This document shows, in pieces, positions 51,240 to 60,384 of a DNA stretch of 64,000 nucleotides. The stretch lies in assembly GCA_028285445.1 (NCBI GenBank), contig JANQPQ010000029.1, positions 44,079 through 108,078 on the forward strand, in the 5' to 3' direction. This stretch comes from Cyclobacteriaceae bacterium (GTDB lineage: Bacteria; Bacteroidota; Bacteroidia; Cytophagales; Cyclobacteriaceae). The translations under genes were made by a program, and so were the position numbers. How positions within the stretch are numbered: the first letter of the stretch is position 1; the number at the start of each line of letters is the position of its first letter. Under the pieces are notes generated by a model. It ran no database searches. It was given only the letters and a program-made list of their open reading frames with translations, and had not been told where the DNA came from.

Positions 51240-51986
51240 TTAAAGGATGAAAGGTATTACCGCTTTTCTATCTATGGGGTAATCCTCAAACTCTTTCCGA
51301 TACCATCTATGATGATCCAAGGCCCGCGGTAATAGATTTACCAGGGTCCAAATAGCAAAGGAAAGAGCAGCTGGTGACAAGGTCATTAATGCAAACCCGC
51401 ACCACTCAATAATCTCACTAAAGTGGTTGGGACAAGACACCCATCTGAAAAGCCCCCCCCTGGGAATTTGATAACCAGAGTGGTTCTTACGTAAAGCAAT
51501 TAGTTTGTTATCATGAAGCCAGTTGCTGATGAGTCCGAATAGGAAAAGTGAAAGTCCAAGCCAGAAGTGAATTGTGCGAATGCTTGCCGAGAATTCCTTT
51601 GTGGGGAAATGCGCGAAATAATACCCATTAAGAAATCCATTGATTAGGTTAAAAACAAATGCAAAAGACACAATTGCTAAGGGGATTTTTTTGCCTGAAG
51701 TTTTAATACGGTTGGGATACACCACAGTCCTGTTGGCGTAGTGAATTGCCCAAAGTAAAACGTAAAAACCGGCCATGGTCGGGCTTTGTTGTTCACTAAT
51801 GACAAATAGGAGAGGGACGAGTATGAGCGCGGGCAGTTCCATTATCACCCACCCCATCTTATTGCCGATCAAAGGCCCCCAGGTAGTTGTGCTATGCCTG
51901 CCATAAGGGGCGGTTTTTAGAAGTGTCAATGGGAAAATGAGTATTCCTATTGCAATCCACAGATAGACTAAATCTGAAAATGTCAT
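51240..51986 (-). CDS. Steroid 5-alpha-reductase/DUF1295-like integral membrane protein
   Basis: 248 residues with about six transmembrane helices (e.g. LVYLWIAIGILIFPLTLL, VIMELPALILVPLLFV). The C-terminal NADPH-binding signature is present: YQIPRGGLFRWVSCPNHFSEIIEWCGFAL, as in 3-oxo-5-alpha-steroid 4-dehydrogenases. In bacteria the substrate is usually unknown; a lipid or isoprenoid double bond is plausible. The ATG directly follows the T-run of the upstream terminator, so no ribosome-binding site separates them. Convergent with the CAL-OmpA gene, 6 bases apart. Confidence 0.85.
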   Translation of the reverse strand: MTFSDLVYLWIAIGILIFPLTLLKTAPYGRHSTTTWGPLIGNKMGWVIMELPALILVPLLFVISEQQSPTMAGFYVLLWAIHYANRTVVYPNRIKTSGKKIPLAIVSFAFVFNLINGFLNGYYFAHFPTKEFSASIRTIHFWLGLSLFLFGLISNWLHDNKLIALRKNHSGYQIPRGGLFRWVSCPNHFSEIIEWCGFALMTLSPAALSFAIWTLVNLLPRALDHHRWYRKEFEDYPIDRKAVIPFIL

Positions 51987-52012
51987 AAAAAAAGCCCCTT
52001 TTCGGGGCTTTT
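51987..52012 (-). terminator. Terminator after the SGNH lipoprotein gene, abutting the next start codon
   Basis: On the minus strand: stem AAAAGCCCC / GGGGCTTTT with a 5-base loop, then seven T (51993-51987) that run straight into the ATG of the reductase-like gene. It is 6 bases past the TAA of the lipoprotein gene. A strong intrinsic terminator by structure. Confidence 0.88.
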
Positions 52013-52018
52013 AAATTC

Positions 52019-53596
52019 TTAAGGAGTTACGGGCAACCCTGTACCGGGGTAGTTTGCAACATTTGGCAAAGGTACATTAGCTCCAAATGTTGTGTTTATC
52101 AATCTAACCACGTCTTTCGCAATTAGGGCATAACCCCTGGTGTTTGGGTGAACGCCGTCTTCTGAGAACCCACCAAATGGTGGGGCGAAAGTGGCGTCAA
52201 CCGATACTCCATCTTCGAAACCAGGCACGGCAACCAAGTTGTTAAACCGCTGATTTACATTCATTAGGGCAATGCGGGTTCCACCAGCATTAACGGCATC
52301 AACTGCATCTTGTATTGAGGCGTTAAAGCTTGTAGTGCGGTCTGCTATTTCTTGCAGTTCAGTTGCAGTCAATATCAAGGCATCACCAGCGGCCACGCCA
52401 ACCCCTATCACAGTTGCTGGATTGCCAGGTACTTCTTCCATGCCAAGCTGAGTCGCTGCAGTTAGAGGTACAAGATCATCAGCTGTTGTCTGCCTGATAC
52501 TGGGCAGGCCGCTTCCTGAAAGGTCAGTTAATGATTCGTCTTCTATCACAATGCCATTTGCCCCCAGTGCAAAGTTGATCTTTCTGCTGTCAACTTCTGT
52601 CTGCAGAGCCGGGTTTGCCATAGCTACCGCGTCAAGACCGGCGTTATATGCAGCATATGCGGAGTTGGTAGCGTCCACATCTGCTTGAGATGTCATTGGA
52701 ATAGCATTCCAGGGTACTGTTGTAAAAAATGGGATAGCCGTAACCTCCGGAATGTTAAGGACCACTCCTTTAATGTCTGGGTCTGTAGTAAGAGCTCCAA
52801 GCGCCTGTTGATAAAGCGCATCAAAAGTAGCGGCATCAGTGAAGATGCTGGAATTACTTCCACCAGAAACGGCGTAGCCAAGAACGTCATTGTTGCCAAT
52901 CCAGAGCATAAAGAATGTTCCCTGGGCAGCCACCGCGTCACCAATTATTGTGGAGGTGCCTGGGGCAGATGCAAATCGGGTGTAAAGAGCATTCTCTATT
53001 AGGTCACCTGGAGTTCCCGTTGCGGGAGTAAGCAATTGGCCTAATTGGATGCCCGGTACGCCAAAATTATTAAGGGCCGCCTTGTCTCCGGTAAAAGCTG
53101 AAGGAATATCAGCCAAGCTCATCACTGAAGCATCATATGGGGCTGGAAGCCCGGGTGCGCCCACTGGCGTAGGCAGTGGGCCGGCGCCAGTTCCGGCATC
53201 AAACAGGATTAGCCTTCCCAAAATAACGGGTGGAGAAACTGTGACATTCGAGAAGCTACTGTTGAAACCATGAACTGAGTTAATATCGGGACTGTTGAAG
53301 TCTCCACCTCCAACTTGCTGAAATGAAGCATTCATGATCGCAGGCAAGGAATTAGCTTGTCCATCATTAAAAAGCGCTCCAGCTTGAAAGCCTGCGGTAA
53401 GGGAGTTACCTACTGCCACAAATTTTGTAAAGTCCGCACTTCCAGCACTGGGGTCAGCTACTGGAGATCCTGGAGTAAAACTTGGATCTGGAAGCGGGCC
53501 TAGTACTTCCTGCTCACAAGCAGTTAGCAGAAACGTAATTCCAATTACGGTATATATGGATCGCCTAATTCTCATCGTGTTTATTTTAACTTTCAT
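52019..53596 (-). CDS. GDSL/SGNH-hydrolase-type lipoprotein
   Basis: 525 residues from the ATG at 53596, which follows an AAGGG element; the ATG at 53575 is an alternative. Lipobox FLLTAC with Cys27. SGNH blocks: FVAVGNSLTAGFQ (block I, nucleophile Ser in G-N-S-L), LWIGNNDVLGYA (block III, G-x-N-D) and EDGVHPNTRGYALIA (block V, Asp-x-x-His). Large inserts rich in Ala/Thr/Asp separate the blocks. It is probably an outer-membrane esterase or lipase on the cell surface or in the periplasm. It lies 7 bases after the TonB receptor gene and is co-transcribed with it, so the two probably serve the same substrate. Confidence 0.88.
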   Translation of the reverse strand: MKVKINTMRIRRSIYTVIGITFLLTACEQEVLGPLPDPSFTPGSPVADPSAGSADFTKFVAVGNSLTAGFQAGALFNDGQANSLPAIMNASFQQVGGGDFNSPDINSVHGFNSSFSNVTVSPPVILGRLILFDAGTGAGPLPTPVGAPGLPAPYDASVMSLADIPSAFTGDKAALNNFGVPGIQLGQLLTPATGTPGDLIENALYTRFASAPGTSTIIGDAVAAQGTFFMLWIGNNDVLGYAVSGGSNSSIFTDAATFDALYQQALGALTTDPDIKGVVLNIPEVTAIPFFTTVPWNAIPMTSQADVDATNSAYAAYNAGLDAVAMANPALQTEVDSRKINFALGANGIVIEDESLTDLSGSGLPSIRQTTADDLVPLTAATQLGMEEVPGNPATVIGVGVAAGDALILTATELQEIADRTTSFNASIQDAVDAVNAGGTRIALMNVNQRFNNLVAVPGFEDGVSVDATFAPPFGGFSEDGVHPNTRGYALIAKDVVRLINTTFGANVPLPNVANYPGTGLPVTP

Positions 53597-53603
53597 TTTA
53601 CCC

Positions 53604-56387
53604 TTAGTTTAAGAATTCATCGAATGTGAGAGAGATATAGTATTGTCTACCAACAAATCCTCCACCCACGTTTGTTCGGTAGTCACCACCAAGGAGATTC
53701 GTTCCACCAACCTTAATTATAGATTTTATCGACTTTATTTTATAGTTCACTTGCATGTCGAACACCCCGAAATCCGGGATTGTACCGGTGCCGAATGCTG
53801 ACTGCCAAACGAATTCATCTTGCCATCTCCAGGCCATGTTAAACCCAATACCTTCACCAATATTTCTATTTCCAAAGGTGAGGGTATATCTGTGATTTGG
53901 TGTGTTAAACCCAGCTTCAAAATCGCTGCTGGCGTCGGCTTCATTGATGGTGAAGTCGGCCCAATTGTAGTTTCCAGCAAGCGTAAAACCACTACCTAAG
54001 TTGTAGGTAAGTCCTACACCGATACCGTCAGATGATACTGTTTCTGACGCATTTATGTAAGGACGGAAGCCCGTGATTGCGTCTCCGGTTGTTCCCGTCA
54101 CCACCGCTCCTCTTCGCATTACTGGTACTTTATTGAAGACTGTTTGTTGGGCGATGAAATCTTCATATGAATTATGATAGTAGTTTATGTCGAGTAGAAG
54201 CTTGTCGGCGATTATGCCCTTATAACCAACTTCTATTGCCTGTAGCTTTTCTGGCTGCACAAAGTCGAATGTTGCGGTTTGCAGAACCGTGGGAGTTCCT
54301 CCAATAGGGTCTCCGGTAGTTTGATCAAAAGATCCTCCGCCACCAAGGAAAGCCGCGACGGAATTAGCCGTCCAAGCACCGCCGTTATGGATTCCATAAC
54401 GAGCCGCATTGGCTTCGGTACTGCCAACTAAAACACCCGCTGGGGTTGGGAACCAAATGAATTGCGATTGCGAATCAGGGTTTCTGAAACCGGTTTGGAA
54501 TGAAGCTCTAAAATTATGGTTCTGATTAAGGGTATACACCGCTGAGACCCTTGGGTTTATCTGACCTTCAAAATTCTCATTCTTGTCATACCTAATTGAA
54601 CCGGTAAGTTTCAGATCACTAATTTGCTTGCTCAGTTGGGTATAAATACCCCACTCATCAATTATTACGCTTTCGTGTGATCCATCTGGGTTTTGAACTT
54701 CATCGAATATTGTTCCATCCGAGAAGATATCGTATCGCCTAACATTACCTCCTAGTTGAATCTCCACGATGTCAATCATGTCTTTGAAGTTGTAGTTAAA
54801 TTCAGAATGCCACAGCTTGGAACCTTCGATAAAGCCAGCACCGGGAGGGTTCCGTTGGAAGTTGGCGTTTCTTACATTTTCAATTGTTTGATTCCATTGA
54901 GCGCTGCCTCTAGCGGGAATAACGGCATCAGCAGCTGTCCGTGCCCAAGCGTCGGCGGCTTCTCGATTTCCAGCTGGTACACCAGGTATAAATCCTTGCA
55001 ATGCTAGTACCACATTTTGAATGTAGGTTGGTGCCCATTGGGTTGCCGTTGGACTAAAGGCTTCATTCACCAAACCGCCCATGGCATCAAGGTTGTAAGA
55101 ATCTCCGTCATCAGTTTCAGTACGATAGGCTCTCACGAAGAAGTTATCTCCTTTTAATTCCAGTTTATGAAACTGCTGGGTAAAGTCTCTAAGAACGAAC
55201 TTTGCTGAACCCTGGTAGATAGATCTACCTCCACCAAAACGGAAGTTGTAGATTGCCTCCATTTTATCATTGATCCGATAGTGGGCAGCACCATCGAATT
55301 TGAGGCTACGAGCATCCTGATTATCAAGTAAATCCTCCTCGCGAATTCCAGTTCTTCTCGCATCAATAGGGGCTATGAATGGGCCGAGTGAGAAGTTTAT
55401 TGGAGTTTCATCACCATACAAATTGAGTCCATCAAAATTCGGGTCGCTTGGCTCTCTGAACCGACTTACTCTGTCAGTGGTGTAATCGTTCCCTGACCAA
55501 TCTGTAGCATCTAATATTGAGAAGTTTACTTTGAAAGCAAATTTATCATTGAATGCCTTAGCGTACCGCAATGCAAAATTGTAAAGAGGGTTGGTATCCG
55601 CAGCCTCGGAGTCTGTTGAACCTAATTTCGCTGTGGCACTTAAGCCCTGGTATTCAAAGGGGCTTTTCCCATTCATGAACAGGATGCCGTTAAAGGCATT
55701 AGGTCCGTAAAGAGCTGAGGCTGCTCCTGGTACCAACTCAACACTTTCAACATCCAGCTCTGAGATTCCAACCAAATTCCCAGTAGGGAAGTTTAAGAGG
55801 GGGGCAGAGATGTCCATTCCATCCACGAGAGCGACAAACCGTGTATTGGCAATAGTCGCAAAACCCCTGGTGTTAATTGCGTTGAAGGTCATACTACTGG
55901 TAGAGGATTGTACCCCTTTTACAAATGCCAACTGGTCATAAAAACTTGGTGCAGTCGATTGCTGTATGGCAAGAATATCCAGTTTTTCAATCGTTACTGG
56001 AGATTGAACTATGCTTTCTTCAACCCTAGAGGCGGAAACCACTATTTCCTGACCGAGCAAGGTTTGTTCCTGCATCTTGATATCCATACCGCTAGTGTTG
56101 GCATCAGTTACCTCAATTTCCTGAGTTTGGTAACCTACGTAGGATATGATTAGAGTCAAGGGTGGGACGGACCCGGTACTAAGATTGAAATTACCCTGAA
56201 TATCTGTGATGGTTCCCTGGACGGTTCCTTTTACTACAATATTAACGCCGGCAAGGCCTTCTCCTGTTCCTTCATCGGTGATGGTTCCGGATATGGTGGT
56301 TTGAGAATACCCAAAATGCCACCCTAATAAGGCCATTATGATTGTCAAACAAAGTTTTCTAGTGCTTCTTTTCTGCATAATGTTCAA
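53604..56387 (-). CDS. TonB-dependent receptor with carboxypeptidase-like regulatory domain
   Basis: 927 residues. Signal peptide about 1-28. Carboxypeptidase-regulatory-like domain (about 30-110: ISGTITDEGTGEGLAGVNIVVKGT, LIISYVGYQTQEIEV), a plug domain (about 115-235: VVSASRVEESIVQSPVTIEKLD, INTRGFATIANTRFVALVDGM, VELVPGAASALYG), then a 22-strand barrel ending VGRQYYISLTFDEFLN with the usual terminal aromatic. It imports a ligand with energy from TonB-ExbBD. It lacks a SusD partner; the paired gene is an SGNH lipoprotein instead. The regulatory domain is that of SusC-like receptors, but the size and partner fit a lipid or ester ligand. Start could also be the Met 3 codons later. Confidence 0.93.
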   Translation of the reverse strand: MNIMQKRSTRKLCLTIIMALLGWHFGYSQTTISGTITDEGTGEGLAGVNIVVKGTVQGTITDIQGNFNLSTGSVPPLTLIISYVGYQTQEIEVTDANTSGMDIKMQEQTLLGQEIVVSASRVEESIVQSPVTIEKLDILAIQQSTAPSFYDQLAFVKGVQSSTSSMTFNAINTRGFATIANTRFVALVDGMDISAPLLNFPTGNLVGISELDVESVELVPGAASALYGPNAFNGILFMNGKSPFEYQGLSATAKLGSTDSEAADTNPLYNFALRYAKAFNDKFAFKVNFSILDATDWSGNDYTTDRVSRFREPSDPNFDGLNLYGDETPINFSLGPFIAPIDARRTGIREEDLLDNQDARSLKFDGAAHYRINDKMEAIYNFRFGGGRSIYQGSAKFVLRDFTQQFHKLELKGDNFFVRAYRTETDDGDSYNLDAMGGLVNEAFSPTATQWAPTYIQNVVLALQGFIPGVPAGNREAADAWARTAADAVIPARGSAQWNQTIENVRNANFQRNPPGAGFIEGSKLWHSEFNYNFKDMIDIVEIQLGGNVRRYDIFSDGTIFDEVQNPDGSHESVIIDEWGIYTQLSKQISDLKLTGSIRYDKNENFEGQINPRVSAVYTLNQNHNFRASFQTGFRNPDSQSQFIWFPTPAGVLVGSTEANAARYGIHNGGAWTANSVAAFLGGGGSFDQTTGDPIGGTPTVLQTATFDFVQPEKLQAIEVGYKGIIADKLLLDINYYHNSYEDFIAQQTVFNKVPVMRRGAVVTGTTGDAITGFRPYINASETVSSDGIGVGLTYNLGSGFTLAGNYNWADFTINEADASSDFEAGFNTPNHRYTLTFGNRNIGEGIGFNMAWRWQDEFVWQSAFGTGTIPDFGVFDMQVNYKIKSIKSIIKVGGTNLLGGDYRTNVGGGFVGRQYYISLTFDEFLN

Positions 56388-56498
56388 GTTCTTATTTATC
56401 CCAAATTAAGAATTAATTACCAGTAAATATAGGAAAATGGGCTTTTGGGTGGGATTATCCGGAGATTGGATAGACCCGATACAAGTAATACCTTAGGG

Positions 56499-56834
56499 CT
56501 ACCCGCCCATTTCTTTCTTGACGTGTTTTATCAGTTTTTCGCAGGTACTGTTCAATTCTTCAGACATGTATTCATCTCCGGTCGCATTTAAAATACTCTG
56601 CGCCAATCCGCCTATACAATCTATGTAAAAACGCTTCATTTCGTCAATGGGCATTTCCTTGGTCCACAGATCAATCCTCATCGTGTTTTGCTGGGTATGG
56701 TCCCAAAGGGAAATGCTTACACTTTTTGTTTCTTCCAGATCAGAGTCCCCTTTGTCAGAGGCGCTCCAAAGTATCTTTTCCGGAATTCGTTCTTCGTCTA
56801 ATTCAATGGTGAAATTAATATCTGATTTATTCAT
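56499..56834 (-). CDS. gldC: Gliding motility protein GldC
   Basis: 111 residues, the family length. SDINFTIELDEERIPEKILWSASD at the start, SVSISLWDHTQQNTMRIDLWTKEMPIDEMKRFYIDCIGG in the middle and a helical tail match GldC of Flavobacterium johnsoniae type gliders. GldC is a soluble helper that improves, but is not strictly required for, gliding. It is the last gene of a seven-gene minus-strand run, 3 bases after the acetoacetate-CoA ligase. With the two T9SS cargo proteins it supports a gliding or T9SS-bearing lineage. Confidence 0.92.
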   Translation of the reverse strand: MNKSDINFTIELDEERIPEKILWSASDKGDSDLEETKSVSISLWDHTQQNTMRIDLWTKEMPIDEMKRFYIDCIGGLAQSILNATGDEYMSEELNSTCEKLIKHVKKEMGG

Positions 56835-56837
56835 AGC

Positions 56838-58802
56838 TTACTGAAGATCTAGTTTAGTGGATAATTCCTCAAAGTAGGAGAGGGCCTCCGGGTTCTTGAG
56901 AGCATCCGGATTGATTGCTTGACTCGTTGCTTTTCCCAGTAGAATTTTCTTAACAGGTGTTTCTACTTTTTTGCCACTGATGGTATATGGCACTTCACTG
57001 ATGGCAATTATTTCGTCTGGTATATGCCGAGGGGTATATTCACTCCTGATCGTAGTGTTGATCTTTTTCTTTGTTTCTTCACTCAATTCGTGGCCTTCTG
57101 CCATTACTACAAATAGTGGCATGTAGTAGTCAGTTCCTTTCTCCAAACAAATTATGAGGCTGTCAGCCACTTCTTCAATTTTGTCAACAGCTCTGTATAT
57201 TTCACTGGTGCCGATTCTTACTCCACCCCGATTGAGAGTGGAATCTGATCGACCCAGTATTATGACGCCATCTCTCGGGGTTATCATAGTCCAATCTCCA
57301 TGTCTCCATATTCCTGGAAACATTTCAAAGTAGCTGGACTTATACCGGTCGAAGTTCGGGTCGTTCCAGAAATACACTGGCATTGACGGCATTGGTTCGG
57401 TAACTACCATTTCTCCTACCTGGTTGATTACTGCCCCACCATCCTCGTCAAACGATTCTAGTTTGCAACCGAGGGCCCTGCACTGAATCTCTCCCGAATA
57501 AACAGGCGTCAGAGGATTTCCCCCAACAAAGGCACTGCAAACATCTGTTCCTCCGCTAATTGAAGCCAACCAGAGATCTTCTTTTATTTCATTATAAATC
57601 CAATCAAAACCCTCAGGAGGCAAGGGCGACCCGGTGGAACCAATGGACTGCAATGCGCTAAGATCAAAGTCTTTCCCAGGATGGGTATCTGCTTTCATAT
57701 TGGCGACCACGAAGCCAGCGCTGGTACCGAAATGAGTTATGCTGGCTTCTTCCGCGAATTGCCATAGGCAATTCATATCCGGGTACGCCGGACTACCATC
57801 GTAGAGCACCATGGTGCCACCACAGAGTAAGGAGGCCTGGATATAATTCCACATCATCCACCCCGTAGTGGTATACCAGAAACAATTATCACCTGGCTTT
57901 ACATTGTTGTGTAAAGCGAGGTATTTAAGGTGTTCAAGCAAAACTCCGCCATGACTGTGCGTTATTGCTTTGGGAATTCCAGTCGTTCCTGAGGAATAGA
58001 GTACCCAAATCGGGTGCTCAAAAGGGACGCGTTCAAAATGCAAGTTTCCAGGCGTATTTATCGCTTCTGACCACAATATGCAGTTATGAATGCTTTCACC
58101 TTTTTCTTCAGGGTTGAGGTAGGGTATCAGTATGACTTGTTCAATACTGGGAATAGCCTTTTGGAGTTCTTGAATAATCTCAAGTTTGTTGAATTCTTTT
58201 CCTCCGTAACGATAGCCATCTACTGCTATTAAGACCTTGGGCTCAATTTGTGCGAAACGGTCGATAATTGAACTTAGACCAAAGTCAGGAGAACAGCTTG
58301 ACCAAACAGCTCCCGTGGCGTTAGCGGCGAGAAAGGAGGTAGTTGCCTCTGGAATACTAGGAAGGTAAGCTGCAACCCGGTCGCCAGTGCTGACCCCTAC
58401 GCTAGTGAGGTAGCCCTGTAAGTTTTCTGTATGTTGTCGTAACTCTAGCCAAGAAATTTTCCTCAGGGAGGTCGTTTCAGATTTAAAGATGATCGCGGGG
58501 TTGTCGCTGGCTTTGCGAAAAATGTGCTCAGCATAATTCAGGGCTGTACCTTGAAACCACTTAGCTTCGGGCATGTAGCCTGCTACAACCTCATTGGGCT
58601 TTCCGTCAGCTTCTACTTCAAAATAATCCCAAATACTTTCCCAGAAATCAGAAATGTTGGATGTCGACCATTCCCACAGGTCCTTGTATGTTTCAAGATT
58701 TAAATTACGGTTGACCTCTAGCCAGGTCATGTATTTCGCGAGGTTTGAGTTCGCCTTGAATTCCTCAGAGGGAGCCCACAATAGTTTGCTGGTTTCATCC
58801 AT
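56838..58802 (-). CDS. Acetoacetate-CoA ligase
   Basis: 654 residues. Acyl-CoA-synthetase N-terminal region with FWESIWDYFEVEADGKPNEVV and WFQGTALNYAEHIF, the AMP-binding P-loop WVLYSSGTTGIPKAITHSHGG, the acetoacetate-type FGTSAGFVVANMKADTHPGKD, and the C-terminal lysine region VPYTISGKKVETPVKKIL. The length and the HTHPGKD-type stretch fit AacS rather than acetyl-CoA synthetase. It activates acetoacetate, linking ketone or PHB metabolism to acetyl-CoA. It overlaps ribF by 1 base. Confidence 0.92.
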   Translation of the reverse strand: MDETSKLLWAPSEEFKANSNLAKYMTWLEVNRNLNLETYKDLWEWSTSNISDFWESIWDYFEVEADGKPNEVVAGYMPEAKWFQGTALNYAEHIFRKASDNPAIIFKSETTSLRKISWLELRQHTENLQGYLTSVGVSTGDRVAAYLPSIPEATTSFLAANATGAVWSSCSPDFGLSSIIDRFAQIEPKVLIAVDGYRYGGKEFNKLEIIQELQKAIPSIEQVILIPYLNPEEKGESIHNCILWSEAINTPGNLHFERVPFEHPIWVLYSSGTTGIPKAITHSHGGVLLEHLKYLALHNNVKPGDNCFWYTTTGWMMWNYIQASLLCGGTMVLYDGSPAYPDMNCLWQFAEEASITHFGTSAGFVVANMKADTHPGKDFDLSALQSIGSTGSPLPPEGFDWIYNEIKEDLWLASISGGTDVCSAFVGGNPLTPVYSGEIQCRALGCKLESFDEDGGAVINQVGEMVVTEPMPSMPVYFWNDPNFDRYKSSYFEMFPGIWRHGDWTMITPRDGVIILGRSDSTLNRGGVRIGTSEIYRAVDKIEEVADSLIICLEKGTDYYMPLFVVMAEGHELSEETKKKINTTIRSEYTPRHIPDEIIAISEVPYTISGKKVETPVKKILLGKATSQAINPDALKNPEALSYFEELSTKLDLQ

Positions 58803-59728
58803 TAGCTGAGATAATTTAATGCATCAATTTTATCCTTTTCCAACTGCGCTTTCAGCTCATCAATGGTTTCAAACTTCGAGTCATTCCTGATCTGTGTTAC
58901 GAAATCCACTTTTAGGTGCTCTCCATAAATCTCCTCGTTAAAGTCGAAAATGTTAACTTCTATAACCTTTTCGCTTTTTTCAAGAGTGGGTCTATTTCCA
59001 ATGTAAAGCATGCCCTGATAGGGTTTATCTCCCACTTGCACCTTAACCGCGTAGATGCCGTCGGCGGGAATTAATTTATGCTTTTCGTTAATAGCTAAGT
59101 TGGCAGTTGGAAAACCCATTTCTCGCCCTATTTTATCACCATCCACTACCTGTCCCTTAATGGAATAGTGTCTACCCAAAAAGCTGTTTGCCTTTTGTAC
59201 GTCACCATCAGTGAGGGCTTCCCTCACCTTGGTACTACTTACCCCAATATTTTCAATATCCTGCCTGGGTATTTCTTCCAGCACGAAGCCATATCTTTCC
59301 GAGTTGCGCTTGAGGTGTTCGAAACTACCTTCCCGATTACGACCAAATCTGTGGTCATAGCCAATAACTAGCCTCTTGGTCCCGATTCGATCAATCAATA
59401 TCTGCTCAATGAATTGCTGTGAGGAAAGTTGGGCGAATTCAGGAGTGAATGCAATCTTGACCAGATGATCGATTCCTTGCGCTTCCAATAATTCCGCCTT
59501 TTCCTCAAATGTCGAAAGTAGTTTTAAGTCGGCTTGGTTTGGGTAAAGAACCAGCCTTGGATGTGGCCAAAAAGTGAGAATTACAGATTCGCCGTTATTC
59601 TTTCTAGCTATTTGCGAGATTCTCTCCAGGATTTTTTGATGACCAATGTGCACGCCATCGAATGTGCCACTAGTAACAACGGCATTTCGAAGGGTCTGAA
59701 ATTGTGTTAGGTCGTCATAAACTATCAT
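58802..59728 (-). CDS. ribF: Bifunctional riboflavin kinase/FAD synthetase
   Basis: 308 residues. FAD-synthetase N-domain with VTSGTFDGVHIGHQKIL (HxGH-type nucleotide motif), VIGYDHRFGRNREGS and GVSSTKVREAL; C-terminal riboflavin-kinase domain with GDKIGREMGFPTANLAI and VEVNIFDFNEEIYGEHLKVDFV. It makes FMN then FAD from riboflavin. It overlaps the truB stop by 4 bases, as in other Bacteroidota and many bacteria where truB-ribF are paired. Confidence 0.96.
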   Translation of the reverse strand: MIVYDDLTQFQTLRNAVVTSGTFDGVHIGHQKILERISQIARKNNGESVILTFWPHPRLVLYPNQADLKLLSTFEEKAELLEAQGIDHLVKIAFTPEFAQLSSQQFIEQILIDRIGTKRLVIGYDHRFGRNREGSFEHLKRNSERYGFVLEEIPRQDIENIGVSSTKVREALTDGDVQKANSFLGRHYSIKGQVVDGDKIGREMGFPTANLAINEKHKLIPADGIYAVKVQVGDKPYQGMLYIGNRPTLEKSEKVIEVNIFDFNEEIYGEHLKVDFVTQIRNDSKFETIDELKAQLEKDKIDALNYLS

Positions 59729-60381
59729 GAAGAGGGCATAAAATCGGTGATGCCGGCCGCATCTTCCACGCGATAGTTGCCAATGCGTGTGCGCCGTAAA
59801 GCACTAATATAGGCCCCGACAGCCATTTTTTCTCCAAAATCTCTAACTAAACTTCTAATGTAAGTGCCCTTTGAGCAAACCACCCGAAAAGTTACAGTTG
59901 GTATGTCGATTTGTAGAAACTCCAGCTCTTTAATTTGCACCTGCCTTGCCTTTAATTCAACTGCTTGGCCAGCTCTGGCCTTCTCATAAGCCCTTTTTCC
60001 CCCAACTTTTATTGCTGAAAATGCAGGGGGAATCTGACTGATGGTGCCGGTAAAATCTGGTGCCAGCTCCAGAATGTCTTCACGGGTTATGTGATTGCTG
60101 GGCTTGTGATTCTCTATTGCTGTTTCAAGATCTACAGATGGAGTAGTGGCACCAATAACCATGGTTGTAACGTACTCTTTTTCAAGCTCTTGTATTTTGG
60201 AAATTTCCTTAGTTTTCTTGCCGGTGCATAGAATTAGCAAGCCTGTGGCAAGAGGGTCAAGCGTTCCGGCGTGGCCTACTTTCTTAACTTTCAGCTGGCT
60301 TCGAACTTTCTTCACCACATCGAATGATGTCCACCTTAGGGGTTTATCTATAAGTATAATATCACCGTTGGGATTTAACAT
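59725..60381 (-). CDS. truB: tRNA pseudouridine(55) synthase TruB
   Basis: 218 residues, the short form lacking the C-terminal PUA domain. The catalytic loop is VGHAGTLDPLATGLLILC with Asp42; KVGGKRAYEKARAGQAVELKARQV and CSKGTYIRSLVRDFGE are the other family signatures. It modifies U55 in the T-loop of elongator tRNAs. It sits 3 bases after uppP and overlaps ribF, inside the seven-gene operon. Confidence 0.96.
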   Translation of the reverse strand: MLNPNGDIILIDKPLRWTSFDVVKKVRSQLKVKKVGHAGTLDPLATGLLILCTGKKTKEISKIQELEKEYVTTMVIGATTPSVDLETAIENHKPSNHITREDILELAPDFTGTISQIPPAFSAIKVGGKRAYEKARAGQAVELKARQVQIKELEFLQIDIPTVTFRVVCSKGTYIRSLVRDFGEKMAVGAYISALRRTRIGNYRVEDAAGITDFMPSS

Positions 60382-60384
60382 TGG

